From Bacteriovoracaceae bacterium (GTDB lineage Bacteria; Bdellovibrionota; UBA1018), in assembly GCA_947446835.1 (NCBI GenBank), contig CANFHS010000007.1, positions 1 to 20,547 on the forward strand: DNA of 20,547 nt. The letters are read 5' to 3'. The position numbers were made by a program, and so were the translations under genes. The notes under the pieces were generated by a model. That model was not told where the DNA came from and made no database searches. It saw nothing but the letters and a program-made list of their open reading frames with translations. Of the stretch, positions 14,948 through 20,547 are shown piece by piece (within the stretch, counting starts at the first letter, position 1; each line of letters starts with the position of its first letter).

Positions 14948-15624
14948 TACTTCTCGTACTTGTAGCCGATGCCGTAGACCGAGGTGATCTGCCGGGTCAT
15001 GGCCGGGATCTTGCGGCGCAGGGCCCGGATGTGCACGTCGATGGTGCGGTCATTGGTCTGCGTCGCGGTTTCGCGCCACACTTCTCCCAGGATCTCCTCG
15101 CGGGAAACCACCTGGCCCGCCCTTCCGGCAAGGCACCGCAGGATGTCGAATTCGGTCAAGGTGAGTTGGGCCTTCTTGCCGCCGAAGCTGGCTTCGCGCG
15201 TGGCCGGATCGATGCGCAGCTCGCCGATCTGGAGCGGCTGATTGGCGGCGTCGGGTCCCTTGCGGAGGCGGGCCTGGATGCGGGCCACCAGCTCCTTGTA
15301 GTCAAAGGGCTTGGGGATGTAGTCGTCGGCGCCGCCGGTCAGGCCGAGCGTGATGTCCGCCACCGTGTTCTTGGCCGAAAGCAGGATGATGGGGATGGTG
15401 CGCGTGCGGTCATCCTTCTTGAGCAGCGAGCAGGCATCGTAGCCGCTCAGGATGGGCAGCATGATGTCCAGGAGGATGAGGTCGGGTGCCTGGTTCCGCG
15501 CAAGCTCGATCCCGATGACGGCGTTTTCGGCCGAGACGATTTCGAAGTCCTTGCCCAGCATCGCTTCCAGGAAGCGGCGGGTCTCGGGATTGTCTTCGAT
15601 GATCAGGATTCTGGGTTTTGCCAT
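14947..15624 (-). CDS. OmpR/PhoB-family response regulator (orphan)
   Basis: A 225-residue two-domain regulator. The receiver (4-118) has the acidic pair Glu10-Asp11, phospho-acceptor Asp53 in LLDIMLP, Ser83 and Lys105 in the YIPKPF loop, so it looks phosphorylatable. The winged-helix DNA-binding domain (about 130-224) shows LTLTEFDILRCL, SREEILGEVW, TIDVHIRALRRKI and YGIGYKYE. No histidine kinase gene lies in the window. It may be phosphorylated by a distant kinase; control by the adjacent Ser/Thr kinase is a speculative alternative. The ATG at 15624 has no Shine-Dalgarno. A TTAACT/TACACT promoter and a palindrome sit upstream (see that entry), suggesting its own, possibly autoregulated, transcript although the HD-GYP gene lies 87 bp upstream on the same strand. 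Confidence 0.93.
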   Translation of the reverse strand: MAKPRILIIEDNPETRRFLEAMLGKDFEIVSAENAVIGIELARNQAPDLILLDIMLPILSGYDACSLLKKDDRTRTIPIILLSAKNTVADITLGLTGGADDYIPKPFDYKELVARIQARLRKGPDAANQPLQIGELRIDPATREASFGGKKAQLTLTEFDILRCLAGRAGQVVSREEILGEVWRETATQTNDRTIDVHIRALRRKIPAMTRQITSVYGIGYKYEK

Positions 15625-15644
15625 AGTGAGGAGACGCGCAGACG

Positions 15645-15682
15645 CTCAGTCTGAGTGTAGCCGCGGGCCTTCACAAAGTTAA
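15645..15682 (-). promoter_or_regulatory. promoter of the response regulator with an 11-bp palindrome at the start site
   Basis: On the - strand, TTAACT (complement of 15677-15682) and TACACT (complement of 15654-15659) are exactly 17 bp apart. The palindrome CTCAG-A-CTGAG occupies 15645-15655, overlapping the end of the -10 and the predicted start near 15647. This is a typical position for a repressor or autoregulatory site. The leader would be about 23 nt without a Shine-Dalgarno. Confidence 0.5.
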
Positions 15683-15711
15683 GGGGAGATCCCGAACGGG
15701 TCGGCCGCGTT

Positions 15712-16362
15712 TTATGCGGCGCGACGACGGCTGCGTGCCGTGATGAATTCCTCAGTGATCTCTTCTTCGAGGTTGCCCCATTTCGGGTGGGCCTGGATGA
15801 AGGTCTTGACCAGCGAGGGATCGAATTGACGCCCCGCAAAGAGCCTCAGCTCCTTGTAGGCCGTCTCGACGGGCAGCCCCTTGCGGTAGGTCCGGGTGGT
15901 GGTCATGGCGTCGAAGGTGTCCGAGATGAGGATGATCCGGGCGGTCAGCGGAATCTGGTCGCCGTAAACACCGTCCGGGTATCCTGCGCCGTCCATGCGT
16001 TCATGGTGATGGCGGACCCCCGGCAGGACTTCGCGGAAGAAGGGGATGGGGCTCAGGGGCGAGAGGATCTCGACCCCTTTGACCGGATGCTCCCGCATGA
16101 TGGCTTCTTCTTCGCGGGTCAGGCGACCCGGCTTGAGCAGGACCGCGTCGGGAATGCCGATCTTGCCCAGGTCGTGGAAAAGGCTCGAGTATTCGACGAT
16201 GCGCTGCTCGTATTCGTTCAGGCCCAAGGCCTGGGCCAGGAGGCGCGCGTTTCGGGCCACGCGGCGGCAGTGGCCGTAGGTATAGGGATCCCTGGCTTGG
16301 ATAGCCTGGAGCAGGGACTTGGCGACCGAGTAGGCCCAATCGGGGATGTTATCCCACGCCAT
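15712..16362 (-). CDS. stand-alone HD-GYP domain protein (predicted cyclic-di-GMP phosphodiesterase)
   Basis: A 216-residue protein that is essentially only the HD-GYP domain, which hydrolyses cyclic-di-GMP or related dinucleotides. Metal-binding and signature residues are present: His31, HDLGKIGIP (63-71), His92, HHHERMDGAGYPDG (118-131, with GYP at 127-129) and SDTFDAMTTTRTYRKG (147-162), which deviates from the common DAMTSDRPYR. The basic tail RSRRRAA is short. There is no receiver, PAS or membrane segment, so regulation would come from partners or expression. The ATG at 16362 has only AAAGGGG 10 or more bases upstream. A response regulator gene follows on the same strand; the two functions are often fused in one protein, which makes the pairing suggestive but unproven. 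Confidence 0.9.
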   Translation of the reverse strand: MAWDNIPDWAYSVAKSLLQAIQARDPYTYGHCRRVARNARLLAQALGLNEYEQRIVEYSSLFHDLGKIGIPDAVLLKPGRLTREEEAIMREHPVKGVEILSPLSPIPFFREVLPGVRHHHERMDGAGYPDGVYGDQIPLTARIILISDTFDAMTTTRTYRKGLPVETAYKELRLFAGRQFDPSLVKTFIQAHPKWGNLEEEITEEFITARSRRRAA

Positions 16363-16512
16363 TCCGAGGAACCCCTTTCATCCCTTACCCATCGGGCGTC
16401 CGGGCCGCGGGCTTAAGGGGCGGCCTTAATCCTGATCAAATAAATTCATATCCAGCCCGTCGGGGCTCAAAAAGGCTTAAGGCCAGCCGGGGGCCGGGGC
16501 CGATAAGCCAGC
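16363..16512. promoter_or_regulatory. divergent intergenic region with GCCGATAA box and repeated CTTAAGG motifs
   Basis: This 150-bp space separates the HD-GYP gene (-) from the outer-membrane protein gene (+). GCCGATAA at 16499-16506 equals the sigma-28/FliA -10 consensus and lies 6 bases before the ATG at 16513; no good TAAA-type -35 is found at the proper distance, so it may instead be a sigma-70 GATAAG. CTTAAGG occurs at 16412-16418 and 16476-16482, and CCTTAA at 16424-16429 forms a small inverted repeat with the first copy. An A/T-rich island (16434-16452) in otherwise GC-rich DNA could hold the - strand promoter, but I could not place it. Confidence 0.4.
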
Positions 16513-17598
16513 ATGAGGTGGGCGCTCTGCCATTTCGTGGCTTTGCTCTTCCTGACCGGGGCTTCGGCCTGGGCCGGGGGCGATACCATTCCGGGTTCCC
16601 GCTACACTTCCGGTCGGGCGGTGGCCTTGGGTGGCGCTTACCTGGCCTTGGCCGACGATGGCGCAGGGGGCCTGTTCTACAACCCGGCCGCGATCGGAAA
16701 GATCAAGGGTCCCGGCGCGGAGCTGGTGAACCTGCAGCTCCAGCTCAACGCGCACTATGTCAACACGTTTGACCTGAACTTCTTCAAGATCACGAGCCTG
16801 TCGAGCGATGCCTCCGTGCTGGGGCAGAACCTGCGCGCGTTTCCCGGAGTCTCGGGCGCCCTCGTGCCCACGGTGTTTTTCCGCGGCTTCACGCTGGGCC
16901 TGCTGGCCGAGAGCCGGTTTGCGGGCACCTCGGACGGCACGAACATCCATTACCGCAGCAATTATCAGCTGGTCCCGACCTTCGGGACGGCGCTTCGGCT
17001 GGCCTCCGGCGTGGTCCGCATCGGCTACAGCCTGCAGTGGGTGAACCGGGCCACGGGCGACCTGACCGTGGCGGCCACCGCGACGCCGCTGGGGTGGAAC
17101 CAGGGCCTGGCCCAGGGCTCGGCCATCTCCCACAACGTCGGCTTTGCCGTGACCTTGCCCTACACCAACCTGCCTTCGCTGAACGCCGTTGTGCGGAACC
17201 TCGGCACGGCCCATTACAGCTCGTTCACCCTGGCCCCCATGGCTGCGAACTCCAGCGGTCTTCCCGCCGACGAGCCCATGAGCGTGGACTTCGGCCTGGG
17301 GCTGACCCCCAAGCTGGGCAGCGGGGCCACCTTCAGCTGGGTGCTGGACTGGCGGGACGCGACCAACACTTCGCACATGCCCCTGCTGGGGCACATCTCG
17401 ACCGGAGCCGAGTACGGCTTCCGCAACCAGTTTTTCCTGCGCGGCGGGATCGGCAGCGGCTATCCCACGGCCGGAGTGGGCCTGCGGACCAGGAAGGCGG
17501 ATTTTCATCTCACGTGGTTCAGCGAGGAGACCGGGACATCGTTCCGTTCGGAGCGGGACGTGCGTTTCGTGCTCCATTACCAGGTCAGGGCATTCTGA
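16513..17598 (+). CDS. outer-membrane beta-barrel protein of the PorV/UPF0164/FadL-like type
   Basis: A 361-residue exported protein. Residues 1-21 are a signal peptide (hydrophobic VALLFLTG, ending ASAWA before GGD). The mature N-terminus reads SGRAVALGGAYLALADDGAGGLFYNPAAIG (33-62), the hallmark of the PorV, UPF0164 and FadL-related barrels, where this stretch forms the plug or first strands. The rest alternates polar and hydrophobic residues as amphipathic strands, and the last residue is Phe, the usual barrel-assembly signal. Its role (hydrophobic transport, secretion partner or structural) is unknown. There is no Shine-Dalgarno before ATG 16513, but a GCCGATAA box lies 6 bases upstream. 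The phosphatase gene begins at the base after the stop codon, so the two are almost certainly cotranscribed. Confidence 0.85.
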   Translation: MRWALCHFVALLFLTGASAWAGGDTIPGSRYTSGRAVALGGAYLALADDGAGGLFYNPAAIGKIKGPGAELVNLQLQLNAHYVNTFDLNFFKITSLSSDASVLGQNLRAFPGVSGALVPTVFFRGFTLGLLAESRFAGTSDGTNIHYRSNYQLVPTFGTALRLASGVVRIGYSLQWVNRATGDLTVAATATPLGWNQGLAQGSAISHNVGFAVTLPYTNLPSLNAVVRNLGTAHYSSFTLAPMAANSSGLPADEPMSVDFGLGLTPKLGSGATFSWVLDWRDATNTSHMPLLGHISTGAEYGFRNQFFLRGGIGSGYPTAGVGLRTRKADFHLTWFSEETGTSFRSERDVRFVLHYQVRAF

Positions 17599-18744
17599 AT
17601 GCAGCTTCAACTCTCGGTATTGGCGCAGGATCTGGCCCGCGAAAGTTTCTGGCTCGGCGAGCTCAGGAGCGCCCTCCAGGGCGTCCATGACGTGGAGCTC
17701 AGCGCGGTCACCAGCGGCATCGAGCCGGGTCGGGTGGTCTTCGTGGACGGCTCGACCGAAGGCGCCCTGGAACTGCTGAAGCCCCGGCTCCAGGCCCTGG
17801 ATCGCAAGGGGCGCGCGCTTTGCCTGCTGGTCCGGGATGCCCGCGATGTTCCCCAGTCCCTGCTCGATGGCCAGGTGGACGACGTCCTGGTGCATCCTTT
17901 CCGGCGCGTCGAGGTGCTCTCCAAGCTCTTCCTGTTCCAGCGCATCCTGCAGTGGGACGAGCTGGCGCAGGTGAGCGAAGGCTTCGGTGAGGTGCTGAAG
18001 CGCCTGCACGAGGATCTGGAGCTGGCCATCCGCCTCCAGAAGGCCCGTGCGCCGGTGCGCTTTCCCGAGGTCAAGGGCCTCAAGGTGGCCAGCCGTTACC
18101 TGGCCGGACTGAAGCCCGGCGGCGACCACTTTGACCTGGCGGATTCGCGCGACGGTTCGCAGCTCTCCTTCCTTCTGTCGGACTCCTCCAGCCACGGCCT
18201 GGCCAGTGCGGTGCTCTCGGCGCTGATGAATGTGGCCCTGAAGCTTTCGGCCGACGAGGCGCGCTCCACCCGCGAGACCGTCCGCAAGATCTACAACGAG
18301 GTGCTGGCGGCCCTTTCGGACCGTGACCACCTTTCACTCTTCTACGGCGTCCTGTCGCGCAAGGACTACCGGCTGCGGTACCTGAACCTGGGCCACTCGC
18401 GGGCTTTCCACGCTCCTGCGGGCAAGCTCTTCCAGGAGCTGCCGGCCCAAGGCCCGGCCATCAGCCGTTCCCGGATGCTTGGCGAGCCGCTCGAGGCGGA
18501 AGTCCAGCTCGAGCCCAAGGACCGGCTGGTGCTGCTGTCGGATGGATTCCTGAACGTCGCGGGAGGGGTCGATGCGGCCCGCAAGCTCCTGGACGAGTTC
18601 CGGGACCGGGAGCCTCAGGACGCGCTCAACGAATTGGCTTTCAGGGTCAAGTCACGGTTCAAGGACCCGGACGACCTTCCCGAACAAGACTGCACGGCCA
18701 TCATCACCGATGTGGATGGCAAGATCTTGCGTTTGGCCCGTTGA
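17599..18744 (+). CDS. PP2C/SpoIIE (RsbU-like) protein phosphatase with degenerate receiver-like N-terminus
   Basis: A 381-residue protein. Residues 1-115 have the alternating alpha/beta layout of a response-regulator receiver, but I cannot identify a clear acidic triad and phospho-Asp, so it is probably a pseudo-receiver. A helical linker (about 118-150) leads to the PPM/SpoIIE domain (about 160-380). Metal ligands appear kept: Asp176 in PGGDHFDL, Asp195 in LSDSSSHGLASAVL, Asp315 in LLSDGFLN and Asp364 in EQDCTAII. The SSSHG segment replaces the usual VSGHG. Such enzymes typically dephosphorylate STAS-domain anti-sigma antagonists in partner switching, but no such partner is encoded here. 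The ATG immediately follows the outer-membrane protein stop. A counterpart role to the Ser/Thr kinase 2.7 kb away is possible but unproven. Confidence 0.85.
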   Translation: MQLQLSVLAQDLARESFWLGELRSALQGVHDVELSAVTSGIEPGRVVFVDGSTEGALELLKPRLQALDRKGRALCLLVRDARDVPQSLLDGQVDDVLVHPFRRVEVLSKLFLFQRILQWDELAQVSEGFGEVLKRLHEDLELAIRLQKARAPVRFPEVKGLKVASRYLAGLKPGGDHFDLADSRDGSQLSFLLSDSSSHGLASAVLSALMNVALKLSADEARSTRETVRKIYNEVLAALSDRDHLSLFYGVLSRKDYRLRYLNLGHSRAFHAPAGKLFQELPAQGPAISRSRMLGEPLEAEVQLEPKDRLVLLSDGFLNVAGGVDAARKLLDEFRDREPQDALNELAFRVKSRFKDPDDLPEQDCTAIITDVDGKILRLAR

Positions 18745-18830
18745 TTCAGGCCAGCGCGAGGCGCGAGTCGCTGCTGAGCAGCTGCTGGATAAGACGGCGC
18801 AGTCGTTTCATTTGTTGACTGTTCTAATGC

Positions 18831-18852
18831 GTCTTGACGGGGGAAGCAAGAC
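18831..18852. terminator. hairpin in the convergent gap, possible weak terminator
   Basis: GTCTTG (18831-18836) and CAAGAC (18847-18852) enclose a 10-nt loop in the 111-bp gap between the phosphatase and cystathionine lyase genes. A second dyad, GCTGC-TGA-GCAGC, lies at 18770-18782. Neither has a convincing T tract on either strand. Confidence 0.3.
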
Positions 18853-18855
18853 AAT

Positions 18856-20022
18856 TCAGGTCAGGGCTTGCTCCAAATCCGCTTTCAAATCCGACAGATC
18901 CTCGATTCCGACGCTGATCCGGATGAGGTTGTCGTGGATTCCCAGCTCCTGGCGCGTCTGCGGCGGAATGGAAGCGTGGGTCATGATGGCCGGGTGTTCG
19001 ATGAGCGATTCGACGCCTCCGAGCGACTCGGCCAGGGTGAAGATCTTGACCCGCTCCAGGAAGGTACGGGCTTCGGGAAGGCCACCCTTGATGAAAAAGG
19101 TGATCATTCCGCCAAAGCCCGACATCTGTTTGCGGGCGATGGAGTGCTGGGGGTGGCTTTCCAGGCCCGGGTAGATGACCCGCTCGACCTTGGGGTGCCG
19201 CTCCAGCCAGCGCGCGATTTCCATCGCGTTCTGGGCGTGGCGTTCCATGCGGATGGGCAGGGTTTTCAGGCCCCGCATGACCAGGAAGCAGTCCATCGGG
19301 GCCGGCACGGCGCCGAACGCGTTCTGGAGGAAGCGGAGCTGGTCGTGCAGGTCGTCGCGGTTCATCACGGCGATGCCTCCCACCACGTCCGAGTGCCCGT
19401 TCATGTACTTGGTCACCGAGTGCACGACGATGTCGGCTCCCAGGGCGAGCGGCTTCTGGAAGTAGGAGCTCATGAAGGTGTTGTCCACCACCGACAGGGC
19501 GCCTTTGCCGCGGGCCAGACTCGTCAGGGCCTGGATGTCGACCACCTTGAGCATCGGGTTGGTGGGCGTCTCGGTCCAGAGCAGCCGGGTGTTGGGCTTG
19601 AACGCGCGGGCGGTCTTTTCCAGGTCGGACATGTCCACGAAGGTGAACTCGAGGCCCATCCGCTTGAACACCTTGTCGAAGATGCGGAAGGTGCCGCCGT
19701 AGACGTCATCGCCGCACACCACGTGGTCGCCCGCCTGCAGCAGGTGCATGATGGTGCCCGTGGTGGCCAGGCCCGAGGCGAAGGCCAGGGCGTGCTTGCC
19801 GCCTTCGAGGGCGGCCACGCACTGCTGGTAAGCGGTACGGGTGGGGTTGTGCGTGCGCGAGTACTCGTACCCGCGGTGCTTGCCCGGGCTTTCCTGCGCG
19901 TAGGTGGACGTCTGGTAGATGGGGGTCATCACCGCGCCGGTGAGCGGATCGGCCTCCTGGCCGGCGTGGACCGCCAGGGTGGAAAAGCCGAGCTTCATGG
20001 ACCGGGAGTTTTCGAGTTTCAT
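18856..20022 (-). CDS. cystathionine gamma-lyase/gamma-synthase (Cys/Met metabolism PLP enzyme)
   Basis: A 388-residue fold-type I PLP enzyme. Landmarks are STLAVHAGQEADP (14-26), TPIYQTSTY (33-41), the EYSRTHNPTR phosphate-binding segment (53-62), FASGLATT (81-88), TPTNP (152-156), Asp180 in VVDNTFMS, and the PLP lysine Lys205 in HSVTKYMNGHSD. The segment SLGGVESLIEHPAIMTH near the C-terminus is characteristic of the MetB/CTH group. The family cannot be split between lyase and synthase by eye, but the preceding cystathionine beta-synthase gene favours gamma-lyase: homocysteine to cystathionine to cysteine. Start at 20022 is 2 bp after that gene's stop; the internal ATG at 19998 gives a start closer to family norms (MKLGFSTLAVHAG) and is an alternative. 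Confidence 0.92.
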   Translation of the reverse strand: MKLENSRSMKLGFSTLAVHAGQEADPLTGAVMTPIYQTSTYAQESPGKHRGYEYSRTHNPTRTAYQQCVAALEGGKHALAFASGLATTGTIMHLLQAGDHVVCGDDVYGGTFRIFDKVFKRMGLEFTFVDMSDLEKTARAFKPNTRLLWTETPTNPMLKVVDIQALTSLARGKGALSVVDNTFMSSYFQKPLALGADIVVHSVTKYMNGHSDVVGGIAVMNRDDLHDQLRFLQNAFGAVPAPMDCFLVMRGLKTLPIRMERHAQNAMEIARWLERHPKVERVIYPGLESHPQHSIARKQMSGFGGMITFFIKGGLPEARTFLERVKIFTLAESLGGVESLIEHPAIMTHASIPPQTRQELGIHDNLIRISVGIEDLSDLKADLEQALT

Positions 20023-20024
20023 GT

Positions 20025-20546
20025 TCAGCCCCGCGCTCCGAGGAAGGTGATGAGGTCGATCTTGGTGATGATGCCGAGGATCTCGCCGCTCCGGGTGGGA
20101 TGGGTCACCAGCGGAGTCTTGCCGGCGGCCAGCAGGCGGGAGGCGGTTTCGATCGGGTCGGTCACCTGCACGAACTCGATGGTCGGTGCCGCGATCTGTC
20201 CGATGGGATCGGTGGGCTTGGCCTGCCCGGTGGAAAGCGTCTGCAGGATGCGGCCCTCGGAGGCCAGGCCCTTGATCCAGCCCTGGTCGTCCTGCACCGG
20301 AACCTGGCTGATGCCCTTGGAGCGCAGCAGTTCGGTGACGGTCGAGATCTTGTCGTTCTGCCTGACCATGATGAGGGTCTCGCCCTTGGGCTTCACCGCG
20401 TGCAGCAGGTCGCCCACGGTGCCCATCGAGTCTTCCTCCAGGAAGCCGGCTTCGCGCATCCAGTCGTCGTCGAACACCTTGGACAGGTAGCGGTTGCCGG
20501 AGTCGGGCAGGATGACCAGCACGTTCTTGCCCTTGAGCTTGTCTCC
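20025..20546 (-). CDS. cystathionine beta-synthase, C-terminal part (5' end outside window)
   Basis: Only the last 173 codons are in the window; the frame is open to the edge. The first visible part, NVLVILPDSGNRYLSKVF followed by DDDWMREAGF, is the typical end of the PLP catalytic domain of cystathionine beta-synthase. It is followed by two CBS motifs (about 40-100 and 110-170 of the visible chain, with ISQVPVQDDQGWIKGLASEG and GKTPLVTHPTRSGEILGIITKIDLI), the regulatory pair that binds adenosyl ligands in some members. A plain cysteine synthase would lack the CBS pair. The enzyme condenses serine and homocysteine. The gamma-lyase gene follows after 2 bp, forming a reverse trans-sulfuration operon that makes cysteine from methionine-derived homocysteine. 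Confidence 0.9.
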   Translation of the reverse strand, partial: GDKLKGKNVLVILPDSGNRYLSKVFDDDWMREAGFLEEDSMGTVGDLLHAVKPKGETLIMVRQNDKISTVTELLRSKGISQVPVQDDQGWIKGLASEGRILQTLSTGQAKPTDPIGQIAAPTIEFVQVTDPIETASRLLAAGKTPLVTHPTRSGEILGIITKIDLITFLGARG

Positions 20547-20547
20547 C

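Noticed and set aside
15683..15711. Terminator for the HD-GYP gene (CCCG-TT-CGGG and CCGC...GCGG stems)
   Set aside because: Stems are only 4 bp with poor loops and no proper T tract in the required direction.
16363..16512. Cyclic-di-GMP riboswitch upstream of the outer-membrane protein, suggested by the nearby HD-GYP gene
   Set aside because: No GEMM-type conserved core is present and the likely start of transcription lies at the ATG, leaving no leader for a riboswitch.
16477..18330. 617-codon - strand frame opposite the outer-membrane protein and phosphatase genes
   Set aside because: Composition is Arg, Gln, Gly and His rich without domains, and it spans a promoter region and two well-supported genes.
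18868..20490. 540-codon + strand frame opposite the trans-sulfuration genes
   Set aside because: Antisense to cystathionine lyase and synthase genes with clear motifs; no recognisable domain.
1..20547. Mobile element, prophage, CRISPR array, tRNA or rRNA genes
   Set aside because: No transposase, integrase, regularly spaced repeats, cloverleaf sequence or rRNA segment was found; composition looks uniform throughout.

Overview
This window is high-GC, densely coded DNA from a Gram-negative bacterium. It encodes an outer-membrane beta-barrel protein with a signal peptide and a C-terminal Phe, a periplasmic L,D-transpeptidase-type enzyme, Mpl (recycling of meso-diaminopimelate murein peptides), SppA and SSB. 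The signalling set (PEGA-type Ser/Thr kinase, SpoIIE/RsbU-type phosphatase, stand-alone HD-GYP protein, OmpR-type regulator) and a Csd6-like murein enzyme suggest the former deltaproteobacteria, Bdellovibrionota or Myxococcota-like. That placement is inference; there is no rRNA marker here.

Layout. 1-3.45 kb, + strand: the end of a TldD/PmbA-family protein, sppA, then rsmB 2 bp downstream. 3.45-3.75 kb: a 303-bp gap between convergent genes, without a credible protein gene but with nested complementary segments, a GAAA-capped terminator and a 15-bp direct repeat; I treat it as a candidate small-RNA locus. 3.75-5.23 kb, - strand: an Rsm22/METTL17-type ribosome-assembly protein with four candidate Fe-S cysteines. 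5.27-12.7 kb, + strand: a small CxxC membrane protein, ssb, a dolichyl/polyprenyl-phosphate mannosyltransferase-like GT2, a Csd6-like L,D-transpeptidase/carboxypeptidase, a DAO-family FAD oxidoreductase, a class I methyltransferase, a possible 20-aa membrane peptide with an excellent ribosome-binding site, a beta-lactamase-fold serine hydrolase and mpl. 12.7-18.7 kb: a signalling block with a transmembrane Ser/Thr kinase (+), an orphan OmpR-type regulator and HD-GYP protein (-), then an outer-membrane protein and a PP2C/SpoIIE phosphatase (+, adjacent). 18.86-20.55 kb, - strand: cystathionine beta-synthase (cut by the window edge) followed 2 bp later by a cystathionine gamma-lyase/synthase, a reverse trans-sulfuration pair.

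Themes. Envelope and murein metabolism dominates the middle (ldt, serine hydrolase, mpl) and phospho- or cyclic-nucleotide signalling the right half. Several genes (sppA, rsm22, ldt, mpl and the outer-membrane protein gene) have promoter-like -10 elements so close to the start codon that the predicted mRNAs would be leaderless or nearly so, and these genes lack a well-placed Shine-Dalgarno. No tRNA, rRNA, CRISPR array, insertion sequence or integrase was seen. Much of the window is ordinary housekeeping; the most novel candidates are the structured RNA locus, the micropeptide and the leaderless-start pattern. All calls were made by reading the sequence, without database searches.
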